Numbered from the stretch's first letter, positions 1-7,545 are shown. The stretch is 64,000 nt of DNA from Muribaculaceae bacterium Isolate-110 (HZI) (GCA_003762875.1 RIBL01000012.1:1-64000), one strand, 5' to 3'. A program made the numbers and translations. Notes: generated by a model not told the origin, from the sequence alone.

Positions 1-126
1 ATGAAAGAAACCAAGAAAACACTCCAAAATCAACTATAATTGTATCTAATTTTTTAAATTTGCATGTCCTATGAAACGGTGCACTTCTCAATTAGAATCT
101 GGCGCACTTCTCGATTAAATTTTACA
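1..126. mobile_element. End of an IS21-like insertion sequence
   Basis: Two direct copies of a 20-base motif lie at 78-97 and 101-120 (core GCACTTCTC.ATTA, 16 of 20 bases identical, 23-base offset), followed by a terminal CA at 125-126. Read from the other strand the end begins TGTAAAATTT. Multiple terminal repeats and TG...CA ends are typical of IS21-family elements, where they bind the IstA transposase. Exactly at this point the intron-encoded reverse transcriptase stops matching its family. No istA or istB gene is inside the window, so the element continues to the left. Family assignment is inference from the end structure only. Confidence 0.6.
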
Positions 127-606
127 TTTTATGTCACCTTCGACAAACCACTTCACACCCGTGAACGTCCTTTGAATCTGAGTCAGTGCGGTATGGCAGC
201 TCTTGTGAGGTCTGAAGCCATGGGAGCGGTCGGAGAACGCACCCTCATAGATGGCTTGCAGAATCATCCGCGCTACCTCCTGCACAAGCTTGTCACTCCA
301 TGACGGGATTCCGAGAGGACGCAGTTTCCCGTTTTTCTTCGGGATATATGTCCTCTTTGCAGGATGTGGGGTATAGGTCTCATCCTTGAGACTTTCAATC
401 AGTCGCTTAATCTTCGCGAGGCTCATGCCGTCCATGGTCTCCCCGTCAGTGCCGGGCGTCATGTTGCCCTGCTTGACTTTGAGCCTCTCGTAAGCGGCAT
501 AATACATCTCCTCATTGAAGAGCAAGCGGTAGAGACGCTCGTACTTATAGTCCGAGGTCTTGCTGTGTGAACACAGAGTGTCGATTATCAACTGTGGATT
601 TCTCAT
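115..606 (-). pseudogene. Group II intron reverse transcriptase/maturase, truncated
   Basis: N-terminal part of an LtrA-like protein, starting MRNPQLIIDTL. It carries RT blocks 0-2: the segment around GNMTPGTDGETMDG, then YIPKKNGKLRPLGIPSWSDK and the HGFRPHKSCHTAL region. After FVEGDIK the family normally continues GCFDNIDH, but here the frame reads C-K-I-stop because an IS21-like end joins at base 126. The catalytic YADD block, maturase domain and HNH domain are missing from the window. A longer frame starts at 663, but the family start and the intron RNA upstream favour 606. Non-functional as it stands. Confidence 0.85.
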
Positions 607-1196
607 ACGTCTCTCACGTCTTCTACGGTTGATAACTGACAGCCACCTGCCACCCTTCGCCATGTACGCGGCTTTCCCGCGCTCGGACTACTATGGTGGC
701 TCCGTTGCCATGTCGGGTATTCATGACCTTTGTCAATAGCCTTGCGGCATCCCGATTTAGGCAATCTTCGCTTAGATATATAGCAACAGGCACAGCATAC
801 TGTCGGATACGACTTTCGTTCTTCTATCCGCTTATTGCGGTCGCTTCGGGACTGACTCGTTGCCTTGCGCGAAAATGCAGGTCGCGCAGGTGTCCCGATA
901 CGGCGTATGTAACTGCTTTCCGCCGTAGCCACTTCTAAGGCCGCTGAACTATCGTTCAACCAATCAGGCTTTATCCTCATGTATGCCTTTCTTCCTTGCA
1001 CCTCAGTCGCGGATTTGCAGTTATCCGACTCGGCACTTTTCAGACATGCTGTTTTCCTCCCTTGGTTTCCCGCAGAAGTGTCCGCTCCGTCACCACAAGG
1101 GTGGCAGAGAGTAAGTCTGATGGAAGTAGGTAAAATTGAGTCCATACCTAAACTATTGCTATTTAGTTATTTGCTATATATCCTATACGAACGCAC
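127..1196 (-). mobile_element. Group II intron, 5' portion, inserted in traE
   Basis: On the minus strand the traE reading frame runs ...TTC AAG ATG C and then meets GTGCG at 1196-1192, the usual 5' end of a group II intron. The stretch from 1196 to about 610 has no gene-like reading frame and should be the intron's structured RNA (domains I-III and part of IV). From 606 downward it encodes an LtrA-type reverse transcriptase. The intron is interrupted at 126 by an IS21-like end, so domains V-VI and the 3' splice site are not in the window. The intact traE frame would be expected to continue as M-Q-N, which fits insertion after ATGC. Confidence 0.75.
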
Positions 1197-1452
1197 GCAT
1201 CTTGAAATAGACGTTGAAGGCACCTACGAGGACAATCACTGCGGCGATAGCCTTCATGAGATTGGAGACAGGGGTCTGGTAGGAGCTTACCTCCTGTGTG
1301 GCTTTGGTGAAGCCTGCCGCACCCTTGCTGGCGGCCATCATGTCGGACACGGTGAGCATCACCGCGCCCATAGCAAGCATACCCTTACGGGCGAAGGCAG
1401 AGTTGCCGAGGGGTGAGATAGCACGCTGACACTTTGATTTGATTTTCTGCAT
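1183..1452 (-). pseudogene. TraE (DUF4134) conjugation protein, cut by group II intron
   Basis: Small integral membrane protein of Bacteroides conjugative elements, probably a VirB2-like or mating-pore component. The first 85 codons are normal: a positively charged N-terminus, a hydrophobic segment LAMGAVMLTVSDMMA, the family signature TKATQEVSSYQTPVSNLMKA and the second hydrophobic segment AIAAVIVLVGAFNVYFKM. After FKM the group II intron starts (1196) and the frame reads R-A-F-V-stop inside it. The intact protein would be about 110-120 residues. It may still be expressed if the intron were complete and spliced, but the intron is broken by an IS in this copy. Confidence 0.85.
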
Positions 1453-1486
1453 ATACGCTGATTGATAAGTTCTTGAAAAGGTTATC

Positions 1487-1538
1487 GGGCGTTAAAGGCA
1501 ATGCAGGGCGTTAAAGGCAGTGTCGGGCAGTAAAGACA
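1487..1538. repeat. Three 19-base direct repeats between traD and traE
   Basis: Three copies of GGGC(G/A)TTAAAGGCA-like sequence start at 1487, 1506 and 1525 with an exact 19-base period; the first two are identical over 14 bases and the third differs at two positions. They lie in the 165-base gap between the TraD-like gene and traE. A period near two helical turns suggests a protein-binding or leader RNA element, but no function is known to me. Confidence 0.7.
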
Positions 1539-1617
1539 ACTTAGTTCAATAAAGGCATCGGTTCGGGGAGAGAGGGTTTATGCGATACAAATATGGTTAG
1601 CGGTAAGTCAGATTATT

Positions 1618-1983
1618 TCAGGCAGCGGACTCACATTTGATGATGATTTCTCCGAGGCCGGCGAGCGAGGCATCTTCAGAACTGGTGATGTTGCGGGCTT
1701 TTCTTGCAAGCTGTTCAACCGGAAGATAATTTGTCATCAGCGGCTTGGAGAGGGTCGGTTTCTCGGCCGGAGCCTTGACCGGCTTCTTGGCACTCTGTTG
1801 ACCGCGCTTGATTTCGATAGCCTTGAATGAGTTTGCTTCATCGGATATGTCGATCTCAGCTTCATCGGGTGTACCGGATTCATCGGCGGCTCCCGTAGGC
1901 TTTATGAAAAGATCCATACAGACAAGGACTGCATAATATAATATGAGTACGGCTGTCAGGCAGGTAAAAATAGTTCCGAACAT
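1618..1983 (-). CDS. TraD-like conjugative transposon membrane protein
   Basis: 121-residue protein with one N-terminal transmembrane helix (residues about 4-26, ILYYAVLVCMDLF), an acidic linker (DESGTPDEAEIDISDE) and a basic, lysine- and proline-rich middle. The C-terminus NYLPVEQLARKARNITSSE is the most conserved-looking part. Its position between a TraC-like gene (5-base gap at 1984-1988) and traE matches the traA-B-C-D-E order of Bacteroides conjugative transposons, so TraD is assigned by synteny more than by recognised fold. The function within the mating apparatus is unknown. Confidence 0.6.
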   Translation of the reverse strand: MFGTIFTCLTAVLILYYAVLVCMDLFIKPTGAADESGTPDEAEIDISDEANSFKAIEIKRGQQSAKKPVKAPAEKPTLSKPLMTNYLPVEQLARKARNITSSEDASLAGLGEIIIKCESAA

Positions 1984-1988
1984 GATTA

Positions 1989-2576
1989 TCAGATTATTTT
2001 TGTTGTGAATGATTGTTGTTGCGGCAAGGGAAGAAAAGTAAGGCCGAGGGATACGCCTCTGTCCTCGTGTCTTGAACAGCGTGCCATGTCCGGACTGAAA
2101 AATACGGTGTCGTTGCCACGCATGACCACATATCCGTATTGTTTGAGCCGGTTGCGTAAGATTGCCCGTCGGCGGTTGCCTGTGACCTTGACATTAGTTA
2201 TCGGGGCAAGTCCTATCCTCAGGCGCAGTCTCTCACGACGTATTATTTCCTTGCGTCTGGAGGAAATGAACCGTGAGGCATCATCGGCATCGCGTTTCAG
2301 TCCCAAACGTCCGGCCATGCGTTTGACGGTACGGAGACTCAATCCTGTCAGGCGTGACAGTTCGGACTGGGAACGAGTGCGGTAATTCTCCATAAGGATT
2401 CTCTCAGCCTCCTTGCGTCTGATGTCACGTTCCTTTTCAAGTCCGAGTTCGGCTGCTTTCGCCACCACACACCTCGTACCCACACCGATAGTTGCTGCTA
2501 TCCGTGTATTCGTGTCGTGCGGATACATCTCACGCAGTGTGCGGAGCATATCATAAGACCATTTGATTGTTCTCAT
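1989..2576 (-). CDS. TraC-like conjugative element protein with HTH-like repeats
   Basis: About 195 residues, starting MRTIKWSYDMLRTL. An upstream ATG at 2645 would overlap the preceding traB-like gene by 56 bases, so 2576, which lies 13 bases after that gene's stop, is preferred. Two helix-turn-helix-like segments are visible: NTRIAATIGVGTRCVVAKAAELGL and SQSELSRLTGLSLRTVKRMAGRLGL (given here only as the core motifs IAATIGVG and ELSRLTGLSLRTVKR). This suggests DNA binding, perhaps control of the transfer operon. It belongs to a family found in Bacteroidales conjugative elements; I cannot name the Pfam with certainty. Confidence 0.6.
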   Translation of the reverse strand: MRTIKWSYDMLRTLREMYPHDTNTRIAATIGVGTRCVVAKAAELGLEKERDIRRKEAERILMENYRTRSQSELSRLTGLSLRTVKRMAGRLGLKRDADDASRFISSRRKEIIRRERLRLRIGLAPITNVKVTGNRRRAILRNRLKQYGYVVMRGNDTVFFSPDMARCSRHEDRGVSLGLTFLPLPQQQSFTTKII

Positions 2577-2589
2577 ATCCAGTAAGTTT

Positions 2590-2964
2590 TTATGTGTTGC
2601 CGAGTAATGACCTGTTGTTTTTTCGGAATTGCCGCAGCCTGTCAAGATACCGGTTTACAAAAGTCCTGACTATGGCGTTCACAATATCGGAGCGGCATTT
2701 GCGGTCGATGTCGCAGGCATCGAGGGAGTCCGCAAGGTCGCGGTCGAGCTTGCATATCATGCGGTCATCTTTTTTCTCCCTGAAATTATACAGGGCAAGG
2801 TTCTTTCTGAAAAGCTCCCAGTCATCGTCATTGTCGGGCGACGACTCAGGTTCGGGAACGGTATGCTGTTCCGGTGCCTGTGGCATGGTCTCCGCTCCGG
2901 GAACAAGGTTGCCGAGTCCTCCGAGCAGGTCGTTCAGTTTGGGGTATGGGGTGTCCTGGTTCAT
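2590..2964 (-). CDS. TraB-like DUF3408 conjugative transposon protein
   Basis: 124-residue protein with a disordered, proline- and acid-rich N-terminus (about 1-48) and a helical C-terminal half containing the ribbon-helix-helix-like stretch KLDRDLADSLDACDI and SDIVNAIVRTFVNRYL. This arrangement is typical of DUF3408 proteins that follow the ParA-like TraA in Bacteroides conjugative elements. Its start codon overlaps the parA-like stop by four bases (2961-2964), so the two are translationally coupled. It is probably the DNA-binding partner of the ATPase, analogous to a ParB-type pair; that is inference from order and size. Confidence 0.7.
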   Translation of the reverse strand: MNQDTPYPKLNDLLGGLGNLVPGAETMPQAPEQHTVPEPESSPDNDDDWELFRKNLALYNFREKKDDRMICKLDRDLADSLDACDIDRKCRSDIVNAIVRTFVNRYLDRLRQFRKNNRSLLGNT

Positions 2965-3659
2965 TCTTCTTCTGTATTTGGTATGCCGAATATGTCATTG
3001 TAAATATGGTTGAAGGCCGGTGATACTACGAGCATCTGGTCGTCCATGCCGGAGATTGTGCTGAAACGGCGTAGTGTCTGGCGTTTATAAACGGTCGGTG
3101 CTATACGCACGTGTTCGCTCAGCTTCTTGTTCACGAGCTTCCATAACTCCTTTTCCTCTTTGGTGCCGACACCCTGTTCTTCAAGATTGGGTATTACATA
3201 GTGTACCGTTTTCATGACATTTCCGATGCTTCGTCTCAATTCGACTATCATGGCGACAAATACAGCGGTGGAGGGTACGGTCAGATTGTCATAGTGGAAC
3301 GGAGTCAGCAAATAATCCGTATTGGCGAAAAGTGCCAGCAATGCCTGGTCGTTGAGACTGCCTGCCGAGTCAAACAGAGCGAAGTCCACGGCGGCTGAGT
3401 TGTGCAGGTTCTCGATCAGCGCGATAAGAGCCGGCTCGTTGCTCATGCTGAAAGGATATACGTTATAAGGCAGCGGCACTCCTGCATAGGTGGCGGTGTC
3501 CGCTGTGCGTTTCTTGACGATGGACTGCTGCGGATCGGTGTCGAACACGGTCACGCTGTGCCCCCTTGACACAAGGTAGCTTGCGAAAAGGGCGCACAGC
3601 GTTGTCTTGCCGACACCGCCTTTCTGATTGGCGAATGTGATTATACAGGTTGATTCCAT
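2961..3659 (-). CDS. ParA-family ATPase (TraA of conjugative transposons)
   Basis: 232-residue deviant Walker-A ATPase. The P-loop KGGVGKTT lies at residues about 14-21, a switch-I-like DTDPQQS at about 41-47 and a Walker-B-like FALFDSAG at about 92-99. In Bacteroides conjugative elements this gene (TraA) heads the transfer operon. It probably acts in element maintenance or in positioning the relaxosome, by analogy with ParA proteins. A -7 promoter box on the minus strand (TAATTTTG at 3695-3688) lies about 30 bases before the start. The first gene of the traA-B-C-D-E series seen here. Confidence 0.88.
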   Translation of the reverse strand: MESTCIITFANQKGGVGKTTLCALFASYLVSRGHSVTVFDTDPQQSIVKKRTADTATYAGVPLPYNVYPFSMSNEPALIALIENLHNSAAVDFALFDSAGSLNDQALLALFANTDYLLTPFHYDNLTVPSTAVFVAMIVELRRSIGNVMKTVHYVIPNLEEQGVGTKEEKELWKLVNKKLSEHVRIAPTVYKRQTLRRFSTISGMDDQMLVVSPAFNHIYNDIFGIPNTEEE

Positions 3660-3687
3660 TGATAGAAACTGTCGGTTGGTTTTTGAG

Positions 3688-3695
3688 CAAAATTA
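3688..3695 (-). promoter_or_regulatory. Candidate -7 box for the tra operon
   Basis: TAATTTTG on the minus strand matches the Bacteroidota TAnnTTTG box and sits 28 bases upstream of the ParA-like start. No clear TTTG was found at the expected upstream distance, so support is partial. The 178-base gap between this operon and the relaxase gene is otherwise without a gene. Confidence 0.4.
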
Positions 3696-3837
3696 TCATG
3701 GGCCGATTGCTAAACCCGAAATTCCGAACAGTTTTCATCATCGGATAATGCGATATTGTGTTGAAATAGCTATCAGAGCGTGTAATATAGTGGCTATCAC
3801 GCACACGGTGTCACCGGATAGAAGTCACGGAAACAGG

Positions 3838-5397
3838 CTATCGTCTTATCGAGGACTCATCATCTATCCTGTCATAGTCCCCTTTGTAGCCTACTTCCCA
3901 TTCCCTGTTCTGACCTTGACCTGACTCCACGTCATGCGGCTTCCTTATTCCGGAACCGGGCTTTCGTCTGACGGCCGCGTTTTGTTTTTTGTTCTCGACG
4001 GGATTCTTGACAAACTGGAGCCGTCTTATATCGAAGCCCTCGTTTTCAAGATTTATAAGGACACGGGCTTTCATGTCAAAGGCATACATTTCTCCCTCAA
4101 TATCCCGGATTGTAAATCCTGCACTGCGGAGTGTCTGGCGGCGTATATAACCTGAACTGTCGTCAAATATGCTCCTCAGATCTGACAGCCGGTTATTATA
4201 CTGTGTTGTCCTTGTCCCGTTGATTTCCACCATGTGGGGCACAGTCACCTTGCCGATTGAACAGAGGAAGTCCCGCTCCGCTTCCGTTGCCGGAGCGAAT
4301 GACTCCACCCATTGAATACGGTTGTTGCGTCTCAGAGCCTCCCACATATGGGGGCGGAGAGGACGGCTGTCTCTGCCTCGCCATATCTGCCCCTGTTTCA
4401 CATAGGCTTTGTACTGGCGGCTCAGTACGTCGTTAAGCTCGCCAATGGTGATTTTTGGGTCATTGGCTAACAGGGCGTCGATTTGTGAGTCTATTCTTGC
4501 GAACCGTTCATCAGGTGTCGCAAAATCCAGTAGCTCCTTTATCGGATATATCTTGCCTCCGTTGATGACAGCTTTCTTGTTATGGTCGATTATCATATAA
4601 CCGTATGGAGAATCTTTCTTTCCGAAAAACACAAGCTCGATACCGAATTTCCTTTTCAGTTCATCGGCGAGTTCTTTCTTGTTGGCGGTCAGGTCTCGGT
4701 ATTTGGCGAATATTGCGCGGAGCTGTCTCCTGCGCTGACGGTCGAATGTCGTTGAACGGTAATGTGAGCTGATTTCCTCCAGCAGTATTTTAAGACACAC
4801 GGCACCGCCACGTTTTATGGAAACCACTCCCTCATTGTCGTAGCACTCATAACCGAGCGAGTTCATAAGAGCCTTGAACTGTGTGATGGACGTGAATTTA
4901 TAAGACAGGGCTTCTTCCATATCCCTGTGTGCTTTCTCGTTAATGTCGTTTCCAAGCAACCGCTCGACCACACGTTGCGACCTTACCCGTTCATGGTTAT
5001 GGTCTATCTTGCGACCGTCCGGTGCCACACGCGATGTTATTATATGTATATGTGTGTTGTCAGTATCGGTATGTCCGTAAACCAGCAGGGGCTGTCCTTC
5101 TTCTCCATATCCCATCTCCCGGAGATATTCATGGGCGAAGTCCAGAAGTTCCTGTTCCGTCTTTTCGTGTCCCCGGCATGAAAACGCCATGTGGAACTGC
5201 GCTTTCTTGATTCTCGGATTTTTGGAAGAGTAATTTTCAAGATAGGCGACGAGGTCGTCGGGGGTATGGTGTCCCATCATTTCGACCGCATCAAAATTTT
5301 TCATTTCCAGCAGATGTGCCGAGCCTTTGGCTACCTTGCGTTCATTATATCCGACCGCATGGAAGCAGGTGCTTGAAGGAAGTATTGTCGCTATCAT
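3838..5397 (-). CDS. Relaxase/mobilisation nuclease (MobB-like, MOBP type)
   Basis: 519-residue relaxase that would nick oriT and remain attached to the transferred strand. The N-terminal ~170 residues form the relaxase domain. The metal-binding histidine triad is visible as HTDTDNTHIHI (residues about 109-119), and a catalytic tyrosine is likely Tyr18 in the segment AVGYNERK. The C-terminal half is charged and helical, without a recognised primase or helicase domain. It lies about 100 bases downstream of a ribbon-helix-helix mobilisation gene in the same direction, as usual for Bacteroides elements. A coupling ATPase (TraG/MobC-like) normally near this gene is not present in the window. Confidence 0.85.
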   Translation of the reverse strand: MIATILPSSTCFHAVGYNERKVAKGSAHLLEMKNFDAVEMMGHHTPDDLVAYLENYSSKNPRIKKAQFHMAFSCRGHEKTEQELLDFAHEYLREMGYGEEGQPLLVYGHTDTDNTHIHIITSRVAPDGRKIDHNHERVRSQRVVERLLGNDINEKAHRDMEEALSYKFTSITQFKALMNSLGYECYDNEGVVSIKRGGAVCLKILLEEISSHYRSTTFDRQRRRQLRAIFAKYRDLTANKKELADELKRKFGIELVFFGKKDSPYGYMIIDHNKKAVINGGKIYPIKELLDFATPDERFARIDSQIDALLANDPKITIGELNDVLSRQYKAYVKQGQIWRGRDSRPLRPHMWEALRRNNRIQWVESFAPATEAERDFLCSIGKVTVPHMVEINGTRTTQYNNRLSDLRSIFDDSSGYIRRQTLRSAGFTIRDIEGEMYAFDMKARVLINLENEGFDIRRLQFVKNPVENKKQNAAVRRKPGSGIRKPHDVESGQGQNREWEVGYKGDYDRIDDESSIRR

Positions 5398-5497
5398 GTG
5401 AATATATGATTAAGATAAAATCACGGTTTGGGATTATATGAGTATAAGGAACCGGGGCTATATGATAATTCGGTTATAGTTGCATCAGATGTTCGGA

Positions 5498-5896
5498 TTA
5501 TCCGTTCTTCAGTACACTGCGTATTATCTTGCTTACTACATCGGAGTGTTCGGCTATGATTTTATCCATAGTCTTCTTCAAGCCATCTATGGAAGGTATC
5601 AGTACCTCTTTATAATATGTCTCGCTCAACAATCCGGCTACGGAAAGTTCGTTGGCGCGTTTCATTGCCTGGTTGAGATTGCCGCCGGCCCAGCCAAGTT
5701 CGTCCTTGAATCTCCGGCAGAGCGAGGCCATCTCTTCCACGGCTTGCATACGGTCTTTCGCGTCCTTGTCGGAAAACTCCACAAGTGCGGCACGGATATA
5801 CGAGCTTATGCTCCTGAATTCCTTTGAGCGGACTTTGAGCCGTTCAAGTTCGGTGTCGGTAAATAGAATCTCTATTCTGTTGGTTCTCTTTTCCAT
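5498..5896 (-). CDS. Mobilisation accessory protein (MobA/MobC-like, ribbon-helix-helix)
   Basis: 132 residues. The N-terminus EKRTNRIEILFTDTELERLK followed by SISSYIRAALVEF is a ribbon-helix-helix DNA-binding motif of the type found in MobA/BmgB/MobC accessory proteins. The segment LGWAGGNLNQAMKRANEL is the well-known conserved N-L-N-Q-x-x-x-x-x-N signature of the bacterial mobilisation family. The protein would bind oriT and recruit the relaxase encoded just downstream. A strong imperfect palindrome at 5956-6011, 60 bases before its start, is a plausible target. Confidence 0.85.
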   Translation of the reverse strand: MEKRTNRIEILFTDTELERLKVRSKEFRSISSYIRAALVEFSDKDAKDRMQAVEEMASLCRRFKDELGWAGGNLNQAMKRANELSVAGLLSETYYKEVLIPSIDGLKKTMDKIIAEHSDVVSKIIRSVLKNG

Positions 5897-5955
5897 ATTT
5901 TCCAGTGATTAAAAATCGGCGAGTTGCGAGCTGATTTTCTCCGCCCGACAGGGTG

Positions 5956-6011
5956 GCAAGTTACTTTTCTTCGGTAAAACTCCGTTTTATCCGGGGAAAA
6001 GTACAACTTGC
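5956..6011. other. Candidate origin of transfer (oriT) palindrome
   Basis: The arms GCAAGTTACTTTTC (5956-5969) and GAAAAGTACAACTTGC (5996-6011) pair with a two-base bulge. Between them GGTAAAA and TTTTATCC pair as a second, inner stem, so almost the whole 56 bases can fold. It lies directly upstream of the mobilisation genes, where Bacteroides oriT sites are found. A second hairpin (CTTCG-CACGG-CGAAG) follows near 6064-6078. Neither the nick site nor the relaxase specificity can be proven from sequence. The rest of 5897-6337 is AT-rich and holds no gene that I can see. Confidence 0.5.
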
Positions 6012-6337
6012 TTAACAAATTCTGCACCTTTGGCACGAGTGCCCTGATGCACTCCCGACCTCGCTTCGCACGGCGAAGTTAGCTCACTTCGGTTGACCGC
6101 GCACAAATTCCGAACATAATCTTTTTATCTGACAACTTGGAACATCGGTACTCAATCAAAGAATAATGATTTGCCCTATGTATCATACACTCTTATTATC
6201 ACATACTGTCGTTATCGGATAGTGACTGCTGTTGCTGTCACGACAATCACATTATCATATACAGTGATATGGCTTGTATCAGAGCATGAAATGATGTGAA
6301 AATCAGATGAATATGTACTAAAATAATGGCTTGAAAA

Positions 6338-6369
6338 TTTGCATAAGTCATTGAAATTTAGTATATTTA
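6338..6369 (+). promoter_or_regulatory. Promoter of the small membrane protein gene
   Basis: TTTG at 6338-6341, a 20-base spacer and TATATTTA at 6362-6369 (one mismatch from TAnnTTTG) form a good Bacteroidota promoter. Transcription would begin near 6375, giving a leader of about 40 bases before the ATG at 6414. Confidence 0.5.
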
Positions 6370-6413
6370 CATACTCGGAGCATTACTTCGGGCGATAGTT
6401 TGATGATGTTGAA

Positions 6414-6668
6414 ATGGCATTATCAGACTATCTGAACATCATAATATCTCTCACCATGTTCGCACTTCTATTGATGATATATCTATTGCCCGTTGCGATA
6501 GTCGCAGGATTATTGCTCCGCTTTATCCGATGGTCGCTTGTAATGATTATACGTCTTGCCTGCCGGATTGTGTCTTTGGTATGGCGTATGATTTGTTGGC
6601 TGCTTCTGCTCGGCTGGAGAGGATTACGGTCGTTGTGGAGACGGTATCGACACAGGACTGCTCCGTGA
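6414..6668 (+). CDS. Small hydrophobic membrane protein, unknown function
   Basis: 84 residues, with two predicted membrane helices (about 8-38 and 43-67) and a basic, tryptophan/arginine-rich C-terminus (LGWRGLRSLWRRYRHR). It points away from the mobilisation genes and has its own plausible promoter at 6338-6369. I recognise no family. An accessory membrane role in the conjugative element (exclusion, entry, or toxin-like activity) is possible but only a guess. A weak hairpin (AGGGAGAA / TTCTCCCT, about 6680-6717) follows the stop. The gene could also be a chance frame. Confidence 0.45.
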   Translation: MALSDYLNIIISLTMFALLLMIYLLPVAIVAGLLLRFIRWSLVMIIRLACRIVSLVWRMICWLLLLGWRGLRSLWRRYRHRTAP

Positions 6669-6778
6669 AATTTTCTTTAAGGGAGAAAATCAGGAGGGTA
6701 GGCATAATCTTCTCCCTGCGGTGGGATTTTTCAGGCTGGGAAGCAAGAGGGAAAACAGTATGGATTTCGGCTGATGTG

Positions 6779-7005
6779 CGCCACCTTTGCCGTCACCTTG
6801 ACCGACACCTTATCCGCCACTTCTGCCGCCACCATTTCCGCCACCCGTTCCGACACCTTTGCCGTCACTGATACAGACACATTTACATACACTCTTAGGG
6901 ACACTCTTTCGGACACTTATGGGGACACCTTTGGGGACACTTTTACAGACACCTTTTCCGCCACTTTTTCGGTCAGTGTGCGCCACCTTTTTCGCCACCT
7001 TTTTT
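6779..7005. repeat. Degenerate 12-base tandem repeat, about 19 units
   Basis: The plus strand reads as a continuous series of 12-mers close to CGNCACCTTTNC (for example CGCCACCTTTGC, GGACACCTTTGG, AGACACCTTTTC). The period is a multiple of three, so one minus-strand frame spells a four-residue repeat of the type K-V-S/A-x (TAKVSERVAEMVAAEV...), interrupted by one TAA. Similar E-N-V-T or K-V-S repeats occur in the C-terminal tails of some Bacteroidales element proteins; no such protein start is present here. It is therefore either a protein-tail remnant or a DNA-level iteron array near oriT. Confidence 0.75.
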
Positions 7006-7298
7006 GAGGCTTCCGGACACCCGTCCACAGCTCCGAACTTTTGCCTGAAAACAAGCGTTCAATTATGAGAATCACAATTTTCAATAGTTAAATATTGTTT
7101 ATTTGGCAAATATTCGGATAATAAGTGTTAAATTTGTGGCATACCCGCCAAAAGCAGAAAATCAGGGCAATTTTGCCCTCCAAAATAGAGCGGAAAATGT
7201 GGTACAAACTGTGGTACATTGCTTCTCAATTACATCAAGCAACAAATTGATAATCAATAAGATAATACCACTCTCACAAAGCCCGCTCGGATCACCAA

Positions 7299-7335
7299 AG
7301 GGTCACAAATTCAATATGAGTTTGTGGCCCTTTTT
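7299..7335 (+). terminator. Rho-independent terminator at the element/chromosome junction
   Basis: AGGGTCACAAA (7299-7309) pairs with TTTGTGGCCCT (7321-7331) with one G-T pair, followed by TTTTT on the plus strand. It has no plus-strand gene upstream in the window, which suggests that the gene it once served (a tRNA or an integrase) was displaced when the mobile element inserted. The 18 bases before it, AGCCCGCTCGGATCACCA, loosely resemble the 3' half of a tRNA acceptor region. Confidence 0.6.
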
Positions 7336-7375
7336 CGTGTCCGCAAGCGATAACTATGGGAGCCGTTAAAAGATA

Positions 7376-7410
7376 CGGGAGGCAGGTACGTGATGTGTAC
7401 CTGTCTCCCG
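7376..7410 (-). terminator. Terminator of the xylan utilisation operon
   Basis: CGGGAGGCAGGTAC and GTACCTGTCTCCCG form a 14-pair stem with one G-T pair and a 7-base loop. On the minus strand it is followed by a T-rich stretch. It lies 135 bases after the GH10 stop codon, so it should end the long operon transcript. Confidence 0.7.
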
Positions 7411-7545
7411 GTTGTTGATTATTGATTTAGGAGGAAATGGTTATAACTGCCGGCCGGTGTGGGGCTATTAGTTGTGTCAGAATGGTCTGTTAGCTTTGTC
7501 TGACGCGGCTATCAGCTTCTCCGGCAGAGCAATTATGTAGAGTTA

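Noticed and set aside
603-1145. A 180-residue minus-strand open frame
   Set aside because: It lies in the structured RNA part of the group II intron, has no protein-like composition and starts just inside the intron.
6779-7005. CRISPR array
   Set aside because: The repeats are 12 bases without unique spacers and are degenerate; no cas genes are present.
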